Positions 18,216-27,777 of a DNA stretch of 64,000 nt are shown here, one piece after another. A model generated the notes under the pieces. It did no database searches, had not been told where the DNA came from, and saw nothing but the letters and a program-made list of their open reading frames with translations. How positions within the stretch are numbered: position 1 is the first letter of the stretch; the number at the start of each line of letters is the position of its first letter. The DNA is from Frateuria_A yonginensis (GTDB taxonomy: Bacteria > Pseudomonadota > Gammaproteobacteria > Xanthomonadales > Rhodanobacteraceae). The translations under genes were made by a program, and so were the position numbers. The stretch covers positions 496,001-560,000 of the forward strand of contig NZ_JBBBNY010000001.1 in assembly GCF_037137055.1 (NCBI RefSeq). The letters run 5' to 3'.

Positions 18216-18303
18216 CCCTCTCCGACCGGGAGAGGGGGTGGGGTCCGGCCGTCGCATCATGCACGCTCTGCCCGAACCCCTCGCCCCTCTTTCGGGAGAG
18301 GGG
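18216..18303. repeat. Paired REP-like hairpins
   Basis: Hairpin one is CCCTCTCC / GGAGAGGG (18216-18236, 5-nt loop). Hairpin two is CCCCTCT / AGAGGGG (18284-18303, 6-nt loop). They fill the gap between the dipeptidase stop and the serine hydrolase start and may partly terminate the leftward transcript. Confidence 0.6.
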
Positions 18304-18328
18304 CTCAACCGTGTGCCGCGAGGCTGGG

Positions 18329-19039
18329 TTACTTCACCGGCACGTCGTAGATCGTATGCGGTGTGGGCTCCCTGGCCCAGGTGTAGTGCCACCACTCCAG
18401 CGGGTAGTTCCTGAAGCCCTGGCGCTCCATGGCCTTGCGCAGGGCCTGGCGGTTGGCGCGCTGTTGCGGCGTGACGTCGGGCGTGTCGGTGTGTGCGCGC
18501 GGGTCGAAGAAGTCGAACGGCGTGCCCATGTCGAGCGGGTGGCAATGCGCATCGCGCGCGTCGCACCGCTGCAGCGTGAGGTCCAGGGTGCCGCCGCGGC
18601 TGTGGCCGGAGACCGGCGCGATGTAGTCGCCCAGCAGCACGCGCTTGTCCAGGTTCGGGTAGTGCGCCGCCTTGGTGCGCTGGTCGGACAGGTCGTGCGC
18701 CCAGCGCACGAAATGCGCGACGGCGCGGGCCGGGCGGTAGCAATCCCACAGTTTCAGGCGCATGTGCTGCGCACGCAGGTCCCGCTCCACGCGCGCCAGT
18801 GCCTGCGCGACCGGCCGCTTGAGCAGGCACTTGGGCGCCAGGTAGCCATCCACCGGCGCGCCCACGAAGTTGTCGTGGCCGGCGTACTTGATGTCCTCGG
18901 CGATGTCCGGCACCAGCGTGCGGATGTCGACCAGGTCGGCCTCGGCGGCGGTCTTGGCCGCAGAGAGGCGCGGCGCCTCGTCGGCATGGACGATCGAGCC
19001 GATGCAGAGCAGGCAGGCGAATGCCGTCAGTCGCTTCAT
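18329..19039 (-). CDS. D-Ala-D-Ala dipeptidase, VanX/DdpX type (M15D)
   Basis: This 236-aa exported protein has a signal peptide ending near VHADE at about 20. It should hydrolyse D-Ala-D-Ala to two D-Ala. The zinc site can be read directly: His146 and Asp153 in GHSRGGTLDLTL, His218 in EWWHY, catalytic Glu215, and Arg102 in YRP. Spacings (His-Asp 7, Glu-His 3) equal those of VanX. There is no vanHA nearby, so glycopeptide resistance is unlikely and use of D-Ala-D-Ala from wall turnover is more plausible. The gene overlaps the upstream serine hydrolase gene by 4 nt (ATGA). Confidence 0.88.
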   Translation of the reverse strand: MKRLTAFACLLCIGSIVHADEAPRLSAAKTAAEADLVDIRTLVPDIAEDIKYAGHDNFVGAPVDGYLAPKCLLKRPVAQALARVERDLRAQHMRLKLWDCYRPARAVAHFVRWAHDLSDQRTKAAHYPNLDKRVLLGDYIAPVSGHSRGGTLDLTLQRCDARDAHCHPLDMGTPFDFFDPRAHTDTPDVTPQQRANRQALRKAMERQGFRNYPLEWWHYTWAREPTPHTIYDVPVK

Positions 19040-20589
19040 GGACAATCCCCCACGCGTTCGAAGTGCAGGTCCTCGTAGTCCGAGCTGAAGTCGCCCAGCG
19101 GGTCGAGCTTGGTCATGGCGAGCGTGGGCGGCGAGCCGGGGTGCGGGTCCAGCCAGGCGTCGAGGTCGACGGCGGGATCGTCCCACTGCACCAGGTAGCG
19201 TGAACCCAGCTGCCTGACCGTGCCGTGCATGCGCGGCGACTTGAGCGCGGCCCATTGCACGCGCGCGCCTCGCGGGCACAGCAGGATCTCGCCGAACCAC
19301 GGATCGCGGTAGCGGCCGCTCCAGGGGAAGGCCGCGGGCGCGACCGCGGTGGCCGCCGAGGCGTCCGGCGGCCGTGCGGCGACCGGGCGCTGCGCGGCCT
19401 GATGGTCGAGCGCGTCGGCGTACCAGGCGACGCCATGGGGGTCGTGCGGTGCGGTGAAGTGCTTGGTCAGCACCTCGCCCAGCACGGTGCGCGCGTCCTC
19501 GGCCTCGCCGTTGATAAGGAACACGAAGCCGCTCCTGCGGTCCGGCAGCAGTGCCAGCATCGAGTACATGCCGCCAAGCGTGCCGGTGTGCCAGACCACC
19601 CACTCCCCGTCGACGTCCGCCATGCGCCAGCCGTAGCCGTACGCCATCACGTGAGTGTGGTCCCAGGCGCGACGCTGGTCGGAGACCGGGATCAGCATGT
19701 GCGGCGACTGCAGCACCTGTCGCTGGGTGGAGGACAGCCACTTCAGCTGGTCCGGCGTGGGTGCCAGCCAGTTCTGCGCCCAGCTCAGCATGTCGGTGAG
19801 GTCGCAGCGGATGCCGCCGGCCGCAGCCGAGGTGATCGCGGGGATGGTCGGGCCGTCCTCGCGCATCGGCAGGTTGCGGCCGTCCTTGCGGTAGTGCGGC
19901 TGGGCCACGTCGCCCACCGCGTCGCGGCTCCAGCTGCCGACCTGGCAGCGCGACAGTCCCAGCGGCGCAAACACCTCGCGGTGCATCAGCGTCTCGTACG
20001 GCGCACCACCGGCCGCCGCGGCCACTTCGCCGGCGACCACGTAGAGCAGGTTGTCGTACTGGTACTGCGACCGGAAGCTGTAGCCGGGCTCGATGTAGCG
20101 CAACCCGTGGATGATGTCCTGGCGGGTGAAGGCGTTCGGCTCGGGCCACAGCATCAGGTCGCCGCCGCCTTCGGGCAGGCCGCTGGCATGGGTGAGCAGG
20201 TCGGCCACGCGCATGTTCTTCGTGACCCACGGATCGTGCATGCGGAAGTCGGGCAGGTACTTGGTGACCGGGTCGTCCCAGGCTAGCTTGCCCTCGTCGA
20301 CCAGCCGGCCGAGCAGTGCGGTGGTCATCGCCTTGCTGTTGGAGGCGATCTTGAACAGGGTGCGCGGGGTGATCGGCTGGCCGGAGCCGGCGACGGTCTC
20401 GCCGCGGGTGGCGGCGTAGACGATGCGGCCGTTCTCGATCACCCCGACCGCGATGCCCGGCAGGTGGTAGCGGGCGACGACGGCGTCGACGATGCGGCCG
20501 TAGCCCGCCTCGTCGGATTGCGCCTCGACGCCGACCGCGGCGAGCAGGAGCAGAAGGCCCAGCGCGGCGCGAGCGCGTTTCCTGTTCAC
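19036..20589 (-). CDS. Exported serine hydrolase with C-terminal DUF3471-like domain
   Basis: With the GTG start at 20589 the protein is 517 aa, with a signal peptide (RARAALGLLLLLAAVGVEAQS). The catalytic fold has SNSK at 83-86, the YDN motif in QYQYDNLLYV, and HTG in VWHTGTLGGM. Residues about 400-517 form a beta-rich extra domain as in DUF3471-bearing beta-lactamase homologues. An alternative ATG at 20634 would add 15 residues (MRVGERQAF...) and overlap the upstream dipeptidase gene. A D-peptide or ester substrate is likely. It sits in the same leftward operon as the dipeptidases. Confidence 0.82.
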   Translation of the reverse strand: MNRKRARAALGLLLLLAAVGVEAQSDEAGYGRIVDAVVARYHLPGIAVGVIENGRIVYAATRGETVAGSGQPITPRTLFKIASNSKAMTTALLGRLVDEGKLAWDDPVTKYLPDFRMHDPWVTKNMRVADLLTHASGLPEGGGDLMLWPEPNAFTRQDIIHGLRYIEPGYSFRSQYQYDNLLYVVAGEVAAAAGGAPYETLMHREVFAPLGLSRCQVGSWSRDAVGDVAQPHYRKDGRNLPMREDGPTIPAITSAAAGGIRCDLTDMLSWAQNWLAPTPDQLKWLSSTQRQVLQSPHMLIPVSDQRRAWDHTHVMAYGYGWRMADVDGEWVVWHTGTLGGMYSMLALLPDRRSGFVFLINGEAEDARTVLGEVLTKHFTAPHDPHGVAWYADALDHQAAQRPVAARPPDASAATAVAPAAFPWSGRYRDPWFGEILLCPRGARVQWAALKSPRMHGTVRQLGSRYLVQWDDPAVDLDAWLDPHPGSPPTLAMTKLDPLGDFSSDYEDLHFERVGDCP

Positions 20590-20620
20590 CAGCGGGCGCC
20601 GGCGCCGGAAGGCCTGCCGC

Positions 20621-21847
20621 TCACCGACCCGCATCGCGCTCCACCTCGCGCCACACGCGCAGCAGGTTGCCGCCCCAGATCTTGGCGATGTCGGCGTCGC
20701 TGAAGCCGGCACGGCGCAGCGCGGCGGTGACGTTGCGGGTCTCGCTGGCGTCCTTCCAGCCGGTGATGCCGCCGCCGCCGTCGAAGTCGGAGGCGATGCC
20801 CACGTGGTCGATGCCAGCGACGTCCACCATGTGGCGGATCTGCCTGACGTAGTCGTCCAGGGTAGGCAGCGGGAACTGCTGCTGGATCTTCGCCATCCCC
20901 GCGGCCATCGCCGGCAGGTAGTCGTGCTTGTCGCTGTCGTATTCCCTGTCGCCGGCTTCGCGCGCGACCTCGGCCTGCAGCTTCTTCTCGGCGGCCTCGC
21001 GGCCCGGGTCCTTCTTGAGGAACTCCTTGTAGGCCACCGCCTGGATCACGCCGCCCCTGGCGGCGATGGCGCGCAGCAGGTCGTCGGGCAGGTTGCGCGG
21101 ATGGTCGAGCACCGCGCGCGCGCCCGAATGCGAGGCGATCAGCGGCGCCTTCGACACCGCCAGCGCGTCGCGCACGCAGGCGTCGGAGGCGTGCGAGACG
21201 TCGACCATCATGCCGAGCGCGTTGGCGCGCGCCACGACCGCGCGGCCGAAGTCGGTCATGCCGTGGTCGCCCGGGCTGTTCATCGCCGGCTCGCCGTGAT
21301 CGGTATCCGGCAGCGAGCTGGTGCACAGGTCGTTGTTGCCCACGTGCACCAGGCCGACATAGCGCGCGCCGCGGTCGTAGGCCGCATCCAGGCGGTGCAA
21401 GTCGTGGCCCAGCGAGTAGGCGTTCTCGATGCCGATCATCGCCGAGAGCAGGCCGGCCTTGCGGTTGGCCAGCGCCTGTTCCGGCGAGGCGGCCAGGCGG
21501 ATGCGGTCGGGATACGTCATCAGCATCCGGCCGATCGCCTCGTACTTGCCCTCGGCCTGGTCGACCGCCTTGGCATAGCCGGCCGCGTCGAGCTTGTGCT
21601 GCGGCACCCAGATCACGAAGAAGGCGGCGTTCAGGCCGCCGCGCTCCATCTTGCCCAGATCCACCAGCAGCGGCGTGTCCTTGCCGACGTCGAAGCGCGG
21701 CTCGCGCATGTAGGTGAACGGGATATCGACGTGGGTGTCGATGGTGATCGGCGGGTCGGCCGGCACCTGCCGTGCGGCCGCCGGCAGGGCGAGGGTGAGC
21801 GCCAGGGCGAGAAGGGCGGTTCGATGCATGCGGGTGCTGCCGGTCAT
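20621..21847 (-). CDS. Exported membrane dipeptidase, peptidase M19
   Basis: This 408-aa protein belongs to the renal dipeptidase family, binuclear zinc enzymes that cleave L,D- and L,L-dipeptides. The signal peptide covers about 1-25 (LLALALTLALPAAA). The metal-site motifs are DTHVDIPF (HxD), IGIENAYSLG (bridging Glu), LVHVGNN and VDVSHAS, and SHSGAR. The bacterial family commonly accepts dipeptides with a C-terminal D-residue, fitting wall-peptide breakdown. Its ATG overlaps the lysA stop (ATGA); a second Met six residues on is an alternative start. Confidence 0.9.
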   Translation of the reverse strand: MTGSTRMHRTALLALALTLALPAAARQVPADPPITIDTHVDIPFTYMREPRFDVGKDTPLLVDLGKMERGGLNAAFFVIWVPQHKLDAAGYAKAVDQAEGKYEAIGRMLMTYPDRIRLAASPEQALANRKAGLLSAMIGIENAYSLGHDLHRLDAAYDRGARYVGLVHVGNNDLCTSSLPDTDHGEPAMNSPGDHGMTDFGRAVVARANALGMMVDVSHASDACVRDALAVSKAPLIASHSGARAVLDHPRNLPDDLLRAIAARGGVIQAVAYKEFLKKDPGREAAEKKLQAEVAREAGDREYDSDKHDYLPAMAAGMAKIQQQFPLPTLDDYVRQIRHMVDVAGIDHVGIASDFDGGGGITGWKDASETRNVTAALRRAGFSDADIAKIWGGNLLRVWREVERDAGR

Positions 21848-23142
21848 GGTGTCTCCCAATCCTGCGCCGATTGTTCGCCGGCGACCATCTCCTGATGGCT
21901 CTGCCGGCGACGGACCAGCGCGTAGCGGCCGCCGTCGAGCAGGGCCTCGGCGGCGAGCGGGCGCGAGTTGTAGGTGGAGGCCATCGAGGCGCCGTAGGCG
22001 CCGGTGCCCTGGATCACCAGCAGGTCGCCGGGCTCGCAGGCGCGCAGCGTGCGGCCGCGGGCGAAGGTGTCGCCGGTCTCGCAGACCGGGCCGACGATGT
22101 CGTAGGTGGCGAGCGGGCGGGTTTGCGTGGACGCCGGCACGATGTCGTGCCAGGCGTCGTAGAGGCTGGGGCGCTGCAGGTCGTTCATCGCCGCGTCGAG
22201 CACGAGGAAGTCGCGCTCGCCGCCGTGCTTGATGCGCAGCACGCGGGTCAGCAGCACGCCGGCCTCGGCCACCAGCCAGCGGCCCGGTTCCAGCAGCAGG
22301 CGCCCGTCGAAGCCGGCCAGCGCCTCGCGGATCACGCCCACGTAGTCGGCGGCGGCGACCGCCTGGTCGTGGCCAGCACGGTAGCGCACGCCCAGGCCGC
22401 CACCGACGTCGATGCTGGCGACCGGATGGCCGGCCTGCACCAGTTCGCGCCAGAACGCCGCGACGCGGTGCAACGCCAGCCGGAAGGGTTTGAGGTCGAG
22501 GATCTGCGAACCGATGTGCACGTGCAGGCCGTCCAGCCGCACGTGCCGCAGCTGCCCGCGCTCGGCGAACCAGTCGCGCGCCTCCGCGATGCTCACGCCG
22601 AACTTGTTCTCGGCGCGGCCGGTAGAGATCTTGGCGTGGGTGAGCGCGTCCACGTCGGGATTGACGCGCACGGCCGCGCGGGCCGTGGCGCCGCGGGCGC
22701 CCGCGACCCGCTCGATCGCGCGCAGCTCGTCCAGCGATTCGACGTTGAAGCGCGCGATGCCGGCGTCCAGTGCGGCGTCGATCTCCTGCTCGGTCTTGCC
22801 TACGCCCGAGAACACGATGCGTGCGGCCGGGATGCCGGCGTCGAGCGCACGGCGCAGTTCGCCGGCGGAGACGATGTCGGCGCCCAGGCCCGCCGTGGCC
22901 ATCAGTTCCAGGATGGCGCGGTTGCTGTTCGCCTTGACCGCGTAGCAGACGGTGGCGTCCAGCCCGTGTAGCGCTTGCTGCAGTTCGCGGATACGCTGGC
23001 GGATGGCGTTGGCGGAATAGGCGTACAACGGCGTGCCCAGCCGTGCGGCGAGCGCCTGCAGGTCGACGCCGTCGAAGCGGGGCTGGGGCGCCGGAAGGAA
23101 GGCGGGGCCGTCTTGCAGGGAAGGGGCGGTCATCAGGGTCAT
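21844..23142 (-). CDS. lysA: Diaminopimelate decarboxylase
   Basis: The product is 432 aa, close to the usual 415-430. It is a PLP-dependent fold III enzyme that decarboxylates meso-DAP to L-lysine. The PLP lysine lies in CYAVKANSN, and the glycine-rich phosphate loop is DVGGGLGVRY. Further family motifs are HVHIGSQI, LEPGRWLVAEAG and the substrate-site GPVCETGDTF. The position ahead of an exported dipeptidase, in an operon that may process DAP-containing peptides, suggests it could also handle scavenged DAP. There are two possible starts, 23142 and 23133. Confidence 0.96.
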   Translation of the reverse strand: MTLMTAPSLQDGPAFLPAPQPRFDGVDLQALAARLGTPLYAYSANAIRQRIRELQQALHGLDATVCYAVKANSNRAILELMATAGLGADIVSAGELRRALDAGIPAARIVFSGVGKTEQEIDAALDAGIARFNVESLDELRAIERVAGARGATARAAVRVNPDVDALTHAKISTGRAENKFGVSIAEARDWFAERGQLRHVRLDGLHVHIGSQILDLKPFRLALHRVAAFWRELVQAGHPVASIDVGGGLGVRYRAGHDQAVAAADYVGVIREALAGFDGRLLLEPGRWLVAEAGVLLTRVLRIKHGGERDFLVLDAAMNDLQRPSLYDAWHDIVPASTQTRPLATYDIVGPVCETGDTFARGRTLRACEPGDLLVIQGTGAYGASMASTYNSRPLAAEALLDGGRYALVRRRQSHQEMVAGEQSAQDWETP

Positions 23143-23154
23143 GCACGGGAGCCG

Positions 23155-23185
23155 GAAAAAAGACGGCCCGCGTTGCCGCGGGCCG
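23155..23185 (-). terminator. Rho-independent terminator after the TonB receptor gene
   Basis: The stem CGGCCCGCG / CGCGGGCCG has a 4-nt loop and is followed on the minus strand by a seven-base T-run that starts two bases after the stem. It lies between the receptor stop (23203) and the lysA start (23142), separating the two transcripts. Confidence 0.85.
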
Positions 23186-23202
23186 CCAGGCGGGGAGGTG
23201 CC

Positions 23203-26193
23203 TTAGAAGTCCACGCTCACGGTCAGCTGGGTGAAGCGCGGCGACTGGAAGCCGATCGGCAGGCCGAAGGTCGGATTCGTCTCGTTGGAGATGTCGGTCT
23301 GCAGGTCCTGGTCCACCCGCACCTTGCGCTGCTGGTTGAGCAGGTTGTAGACCGCCAGCTTCACCCGCAGGTTGCCGCCGCCCTCGAACGGCAGCAGGTA
23401 GGTGATGCCGCCGTTGAGCGTGTAGGTCCAGGGCAGGCGTCCGTACTTGCCGCGCGGCGAACGCTCGTAGACCCGCTCTTCCGACACCGGCGAGTCGCAG
23501 TTCTGCACACAGATGAAGTAGCTGTGGTAGTTGGTGGCGTCGTAGGGATTGCCCACGCCGAAGCCGGTGATCGGGCCGCCGGAGTGGATGTCGACGTCGC
23601 CGCCGATCTGCCAGTGCGGGGTCAGGGCATAGACGCCGCGCAGCTTGAGCTGGTGGCGGCGGTCGTTCGGCAGGTAGCCGTCACCGCCGAGGTTGACCCA
23701 CGGGTCGTCGAAGTTCTCGGTGCGGCCGGTGTCGTCGAAGTTGGTGTCGGAGTTGACCGGCCCCTCGGCGTTGCCGCGGTTCCAGGCCAGCACGTAGGAG
23801 GCGTTGAACGACCACTTCTCGTCCCAGGCGCGGTCGAGCTGGAACTCCAGCGAGGTGTACGTGCGCTTGGGCTTCACCCAGCCGCGCTGGCCGAGGTAGT
23901 TGCCATCGGCATCGTACATCGCCCAGCCTTCCTTGGAGGTGTCGACGGTCAGCCACCCGTCCGGGGTGCCGTCGCAGTTGGTATCGCCCCAGACCGTGAC
24001 CTTCTTGCCCGGGTTGGCCATCACCCAGCCGACGTAGCCGTCGCCGCCGCACTGGGCCGTGGCGCTGATCTCCATGTCGTCGATGGCGTTGTGCAGCTTG
24101 CGGTAGGTGCCGCTCACGCCCCACGACCAGCTGCTGTTGATCATCTGCTGGAAGCCCAGGATCGCCTCGTCCTGGTAGACCGGATCCATGTTGCGGTCCA
24201 CTTCCGAACGCAGGTCGCCGACCGTGCCGTCGCCCTGCGAGTTGTCGACCGGGCCGAGCTGCGGGCCCAGGCGCGGCACGGCGTATTGCGTGCCGTTGAG
24301 TTCGAGGATCTCCCAGCCGTCGAAAGCGTAGTAGGTACGCTCGTCCAGGAGGCCGCCGGCCTGCTTGATGTTGATCACGTTGGCCACGGGCAGGAAGTAG
24401 CGGCCCAGGTTGCCGAACAGCTTGGTGCTGCCGTCACCCTTCATGTCCCAGGAGAAGCCCAGGCGCGGCGCGATCTGCCGGCTCATCTTTATGTAGCTGC
24501 GGCCTTCCGCGTCCTGGTTGTCGAAGCTGTCGTTGCGCACGCCGGCGTTGAGCACGAGGTTCGGCGTGACCTGCCAGTTGTCCTCGAGGTAGTACGCGGC
24601 ATTCTTGGTCTGGAACACGCCGGCGATCTCGTAGCGGCGGGCGCGCACGTAGGCGGTGTATCCGGGCGGAATCACGCCACCGTTGCTGATGGTGTCGCCG
24701 GGATTGGCCGTGTAGACGTTGTAGTAGTAGCCGCCCGGGCCGGGATAATGGCGGGCGTAATCCGAGGTGTCGACCTCGTGGTCGTAGCCGAAGCGCAGCA
24801 GGTGGTCGCCGAGCGTCCACTCGAAGTCGGCGCGCGCCTGCTTGCGGGTATCCGTTCGGCCGATCACCGACGAGCTGGTGGTGCAGCCCAGCGGCACGTC
24901 GGGCCTCGACACCGCGGCGGTCGCGGCCACGCGGTTGCACTCGATGTCGCGCTGCGAATTGACCGAGGCCTCGCGTTCGTTGCGGCCGTACATCAGCTTC
25001 ATCGACAGGTCGTTGGTGAGGTAGCTGGTCCAGGTCAGCGCCCAGTTGCGGCCACCGGTGTCCGTATAGACCTCGTTGGTCTTGGCCTCGCGGGTATCCG
25101 TGGCGTAGTCGTAGTCGTAGACATCGCCGACGTCGTGGTTCTTGTCGGAGAAGGCCATCAGCGAAAGCACGTTGCTGTCGGTGATGTTCCAGTCGATGGT
25201 GGTGCCCCAGAAGCCCTGGTTCGAATTGTGGTCGGTGATCACGGCGCCGACGTCGTCGGTGTTGCGCGGGCTGGCGCCGCGCGCCTCGTACATGGCGAAG
25301 AAGAACAGCTTGTCCTTCACGATCGGGCCCGAGGCCCAGACATTGAGCTTGGTCAGCGAATCGCGGTCGCGGCTGGAGGTGTAGTAGCGCTCGCCGTCGA
25401 AGTAGTAGTCGTGCCCGCGCGAGTGCCAGTTGCCCGGCTCCATGGTCAGCTCGGTGCCGGCCTTGAACTCGTTGGTACCCGAGCGCGCCACCGCGTTGAC
25501 CACGCCGCCGGTGGTGCGGCCGAACTCGACCGAGTAGCCGCCGGTCTTGACCTGGAACTGGTCGTAGAAGGCGAACGGCGCCTCGGAGAAGCCGTTGCGG
25601 TTGTAGAAGTCGGTGACGTTGAGGCCGTTGACATAGAACGCGTTCTCGGCCACGGACGAGCCGCCGAAGGAGATGCCGCCGAAGCCGGCGTCGCCCTTCA
25701 CCACGCCCGGCGCGAGCAGCGCCACCGAGGTGACGTTCTGGTCGACCGGCAGGCGGACCAGGTCGCTGCGCGAGACGATGGTCGCCGATTCGGTCGAGCT
25801 GACGTCGATCACCGGCAGGACCGAGCTGGTGACGTTGATGGTGGAGAGGTTGGTCGCGCTCACCGCGCCCAGGTCGACCGTGGTGGTGGTGCCCAGCGCC
25901 ACCGTCACGTTGCGCGTCGGGCCGACCGGCTGGCCGTCCTTGCTCGCGGTGATCGTGTACTGGCCCACCGGCAGGAACGGGAAGCGGTAGTTGCCCTCGC
26001 CGTCGGCGGTGATGGTGCGGGTCAGCCCGGTGGCCGGGTTGGTCACGGTCACCACGGCACCGGCCTGGGTGTGGCCGGCGACCGAACCGTCGTTGTTGGC
26101 CGCGTGTGCCGACGGCGCGCCGAACGCGGCGAGCGCGAGTCCGAGTGCCGTGCCGAGCACGGTCCTGCGCATGTTCCAAGCCTTGCTGCTCAT
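23203..26193 (-). CDS. TonB-dependent outer-membrane receptor, Oar-like
   Basis: This 996-aa protein has a signal peptide (about 1-32, ending AHAAN). A carboxypeptidase-regulatory-like beta-sandwich follows at about 35-110 (AVVTVTNPATGLTRTITADG). The plug begins near 130 with repeated LPVDQNV and YVNGLNVTDFYNRNG segments and the GRTTGGVVNAV box. A beta-barrel runs to the C-terminal aromatic residue in TQLTVSVDF. Oar-type receptors import large or protein-derived substrates. An AAAGGGGA ribosome-binding site precedes the ATG. Neighbouring peptidases suggest a peptide ligand, but no ligand can be read from sequence. Confidence 0.92.
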   Translation of the reverse strand: MSSKAWNMRRTVLGTALGLALAAFGAPSAHAANNDGSVAGHTQAGAVVTVTNPATGLTRTITADGEGNYRFPFLPVGQYTITASKDGQPVGPTRNVTVALGTTTTVDLGAVSATNLSTINVTSSVLPVIDVSSTESATIVSRSDLVRLPVDQNVTSVALLAPGVVKGDAGFGGISFGGSSVAENAFYVNGLNVTDFYNRNGFSEAPFAFYDQFQVKTGGYSVEFGRTTGGVVNAVARSGTNEFKAGTELTMEPGNWHSRGHDYYFDGERYYTSSRDRDSLTKLNVWASGPIVKDKLFFFAMYEARGASPRNTDDVGAVITDHNSNQGFWGTTIDWNITDSNVLSLMAFSDKNHDVGDVYDYDYATDTREAKTNEVYTDTGGRNWALTWTSYLTNDLSMKLMYGRNEREASVNSQRDIECNRVAATAAVSRPDVPLGCTTSSSVIGRTDTRKQARADFEWTLGDHLLRFGYDHEVDTSDYARHYPGPGGYYYNVYTANPGDTISNGGVIPPGYTAYVRARRYEIAGVFQTKNAAYYLEDNWQVTPNLVLNAGVRNDSFDNQDAEGRSYIKMSRQIAPRLGFSWDMKGDGSTKLFGNLGRYFLPVANVINIKQAGGLLDERTYYAFDGWEILELNGTQYAVPRLGPQLGPVDNSQGDGTVGDLRSEVDRNMDPVYQDEAILGFQQMINSSWSWGVSGTYRKLHNAIDDMEISATAQCGGDGYVGWVMANPGKKVTVWGDTNCDGTPDGWLTVDTSKEGWAMYDADGNYLGQRGWVKPKRTYTSLEFQLDRAWDEKWSFNASYVLAWNRGNAEGPVNSDTNFDDTGRTENFDDPWVNLGGDGYLPNDRRHQLKLRGVYALTPHWQIGGDVDIHSGGPITGFGVGNPYDATNYHSYFICVQNCDSPVSEERVYERSPRGKYGRLPWTYTLNGGITYLLPFEGGGNLRVKLAVYNLLNQQRKVRVDQDLQTDISNETNPTFGLPIGFQSPRFTQLTVSVDF

Positions 26194-26240
26194 TCCCCTT
26201 TACTCCCCATCGACGCCGGGTCGATTTCTGATGGCTGTGG

Positions 26241-27743
26241 TTATGGTTTGTCGCGTCCGTGCAGGAACTGCCAGTCGAAGTGGTAATCCCACTGATCGAA
26301 GTACAGGTTGCCGCCGCGCCACTCGACCTCGCCGCGCTGCGAGTCCACGGTTTCCGAGCGCGGGAAGGTCTTGGCCGGCACGAACGGTCGGCTGTAGTCG
26401 TCGTTGAAGGCGATGCGGTAGGCATCCAGGCCGCCGAGGTAGAACCAGCGCAGGCGCGGATCGTCGCCGGGCCTGGGCTCGAGCTGGCCGAAGGTCACGT
26501 CCACCGGCACCCAGCCGTAGGGGGCGAGGTAGAGTTGGCCCCAGTCGTGGATGTTGTCGTAGTCGCCGTCGGAGAACATCCAGCCGGACTGCCAGCGCGC
26601 CGGGATGCCGTTCAGGCGCAGCAGGGTGAGCAGCAGCAGGGTCTGCTCGCCGCAGTCGCCGTGGCCGGCGTGCAGGGTGTAGTCGCTGATGTTGCTGATC
26701 GTCGAGTACTCACGCGCGCCGGCCCAGGGAATCTTGTCCACGGCGGCGAACAGCTTCTGCGCGATGCGGTAGGGATTCTTCTCCTCGCCCACCACCTTGC
26801 GCGAGAACGCGCGCAGGTCGTCGGTGAAGACGATGTGCGGCGGACGCTCCTCGACGAAGGGCTTCAGTTCCGGCGTGATCGTGGCCGGCACCACCTTGGC
26901 CGGGTCGATCGGGTGGACCTGCGCGCGCAGGGTCAGCTCGTAGGTGAGCTTGAACACGGTCGGCTGACCGGCCCTGGCCGGCGCCTCCAGGTAGGCGGTG
27001 CGCTGCAGCGTGTCGGCCGGCGCGACGCGGGCGCCGGCCGGCTGGCTGGCGACCAGGCGGATGTCGTCCTGCTGGCCGGGAATGGCACGTGGGTAGGGGA
27101 TCCAGGCCTTGACCGTCTCGCCCGCAGGCACCGCGCCGGCGTGGACCGTGACGGTCTGGGTGACCCGCACGCGCATCGGCAGCACGCCGGTCTTGCCGCT
27201 TTCGACCGCTTCGCGAAAGGCGGCGCGGTGGTGGTCGTTGAGCGTCTCGTTGGGGCCGTCGACGATCGGCGTCTGCACCGCGCGACGGGCGCGCGCCTCG
27301 GCACTGAGCCGGTAGAGGTTGGACGGCGCGCGGTTGAAATAGAGCGTGCGCCCGTCGATGACCATGTGCTCGAGCAGGCCGGCGCGGTCCCAGCGCGTGA
27401 ATTCCGCGTCGGTGAGATCGGGGATCTGCTTGCGGATGCGCGCCTTGGCCTGCTCGGCGGTCAGCGTGAAGTCGAGCAGGATCCTGCGCATCCGCTCGCG
27501 CTGGAATTCCAGCGCCGCCCGCGTCTCCGGATCCAGGCCGGGCCGCGCCAGCGCCTGGTCGATCGCCTGGCGGGCCGCGGCGAAGTGGCCCTGGTCGATC
27601 TGTGCCACGATGGCCGGCGGTCCCGGCGGGGGCAGGCTGGCCAGCGCCGGCAGCGCGCAGCACAGCAACCCGGCCAGCACCGTGCATGCCAGCCGGCCGC
27701 TTGCCGATCCGTGTTTCCGCCGTGTCGCTGGCACCCTCGTCAT
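26241..27743 (-). CDS. Exported transglutaminase-like protein
   Basis: This 500-aa protein has a signal peptide (LACTVLAGLLCCALPALA). The C-terminal half is a transglutaminase/cysteine protease-like domain with Cys in HGDCGEQTLLLL, His in NIHDWGQLY and Asp in PVDVTFG, the full catalytic triad. The N-terminal half is helical and then beta-rich (VTVHAGAVPAGETVKAW). Family members hydrolyse or crosslink amide bonds in peptides. It is the first gene of the leftward unit, 47 nt upstream of the TonB receptor, so it may process peptides for import. Substrate unknown. Confidence 0.85.
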   Translation of the reverse strand: MTRVPATRRKHGSASGRLACTVLAGLLCCALPALASLPPPGPPAIVAQIDQGHFAAARQAIDQALARPGLDPETRAALEFQRERMRRILLDFTLTAEQAKARIRKQIPDLTDAEFTRWDRAGLLEHMVIDGRTLYFNRAPSNLYRLSAEARARRAVQTPIVDGPNETLNDHHRAAFREAVESGKTGVLPMRVRVTQTVTVHAGAVPAGETVKAWIPYPRAIPGQQDDIRLVASQPAGARVAPADTLQRTAYLEAPARAGQPTVFKLTYELTLRAQVHPIDPAKVVPATITPELKPFVEERPPHIVFTDDLRAFSRKVVGEEKNPYRIAQKLFAAVDKIPWAGAREYSTISNISDYTLHAGHGDCGEQTLLLLTLLRLNGIPARWQSGWMFSDGDYDNIHDWGQLYLAPYGWVPVDVTFGQLEPRPGDDPRLRWFYLGGLDAYRIAFNDDYSRPFVPAKTFPRSETVDSQRGEVEWRGGNLYFDQWDYHFDWQFLHGRDKP

Positions 27744-27777
27744 GGCTCAACGCCCCCGCCAGTTGGCATCAAGATCT

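Noticed and set aside
18329..19039. Vancomycin-resistance vanX
   Set aside because: No vanH, vanA or vanRS genes are nearby, and the host appears Gram-negative; a wall-peptide scavenging role fits better.
22975..26286. 1103-residue plus-strand frame opposite lysA and the TonB receptor
   Set aside because: Low-complexity Val/His/Arg/Gly-rich translation with no motif. The minus strand has a full receptor with signal peptide and terminal aromatic residue.
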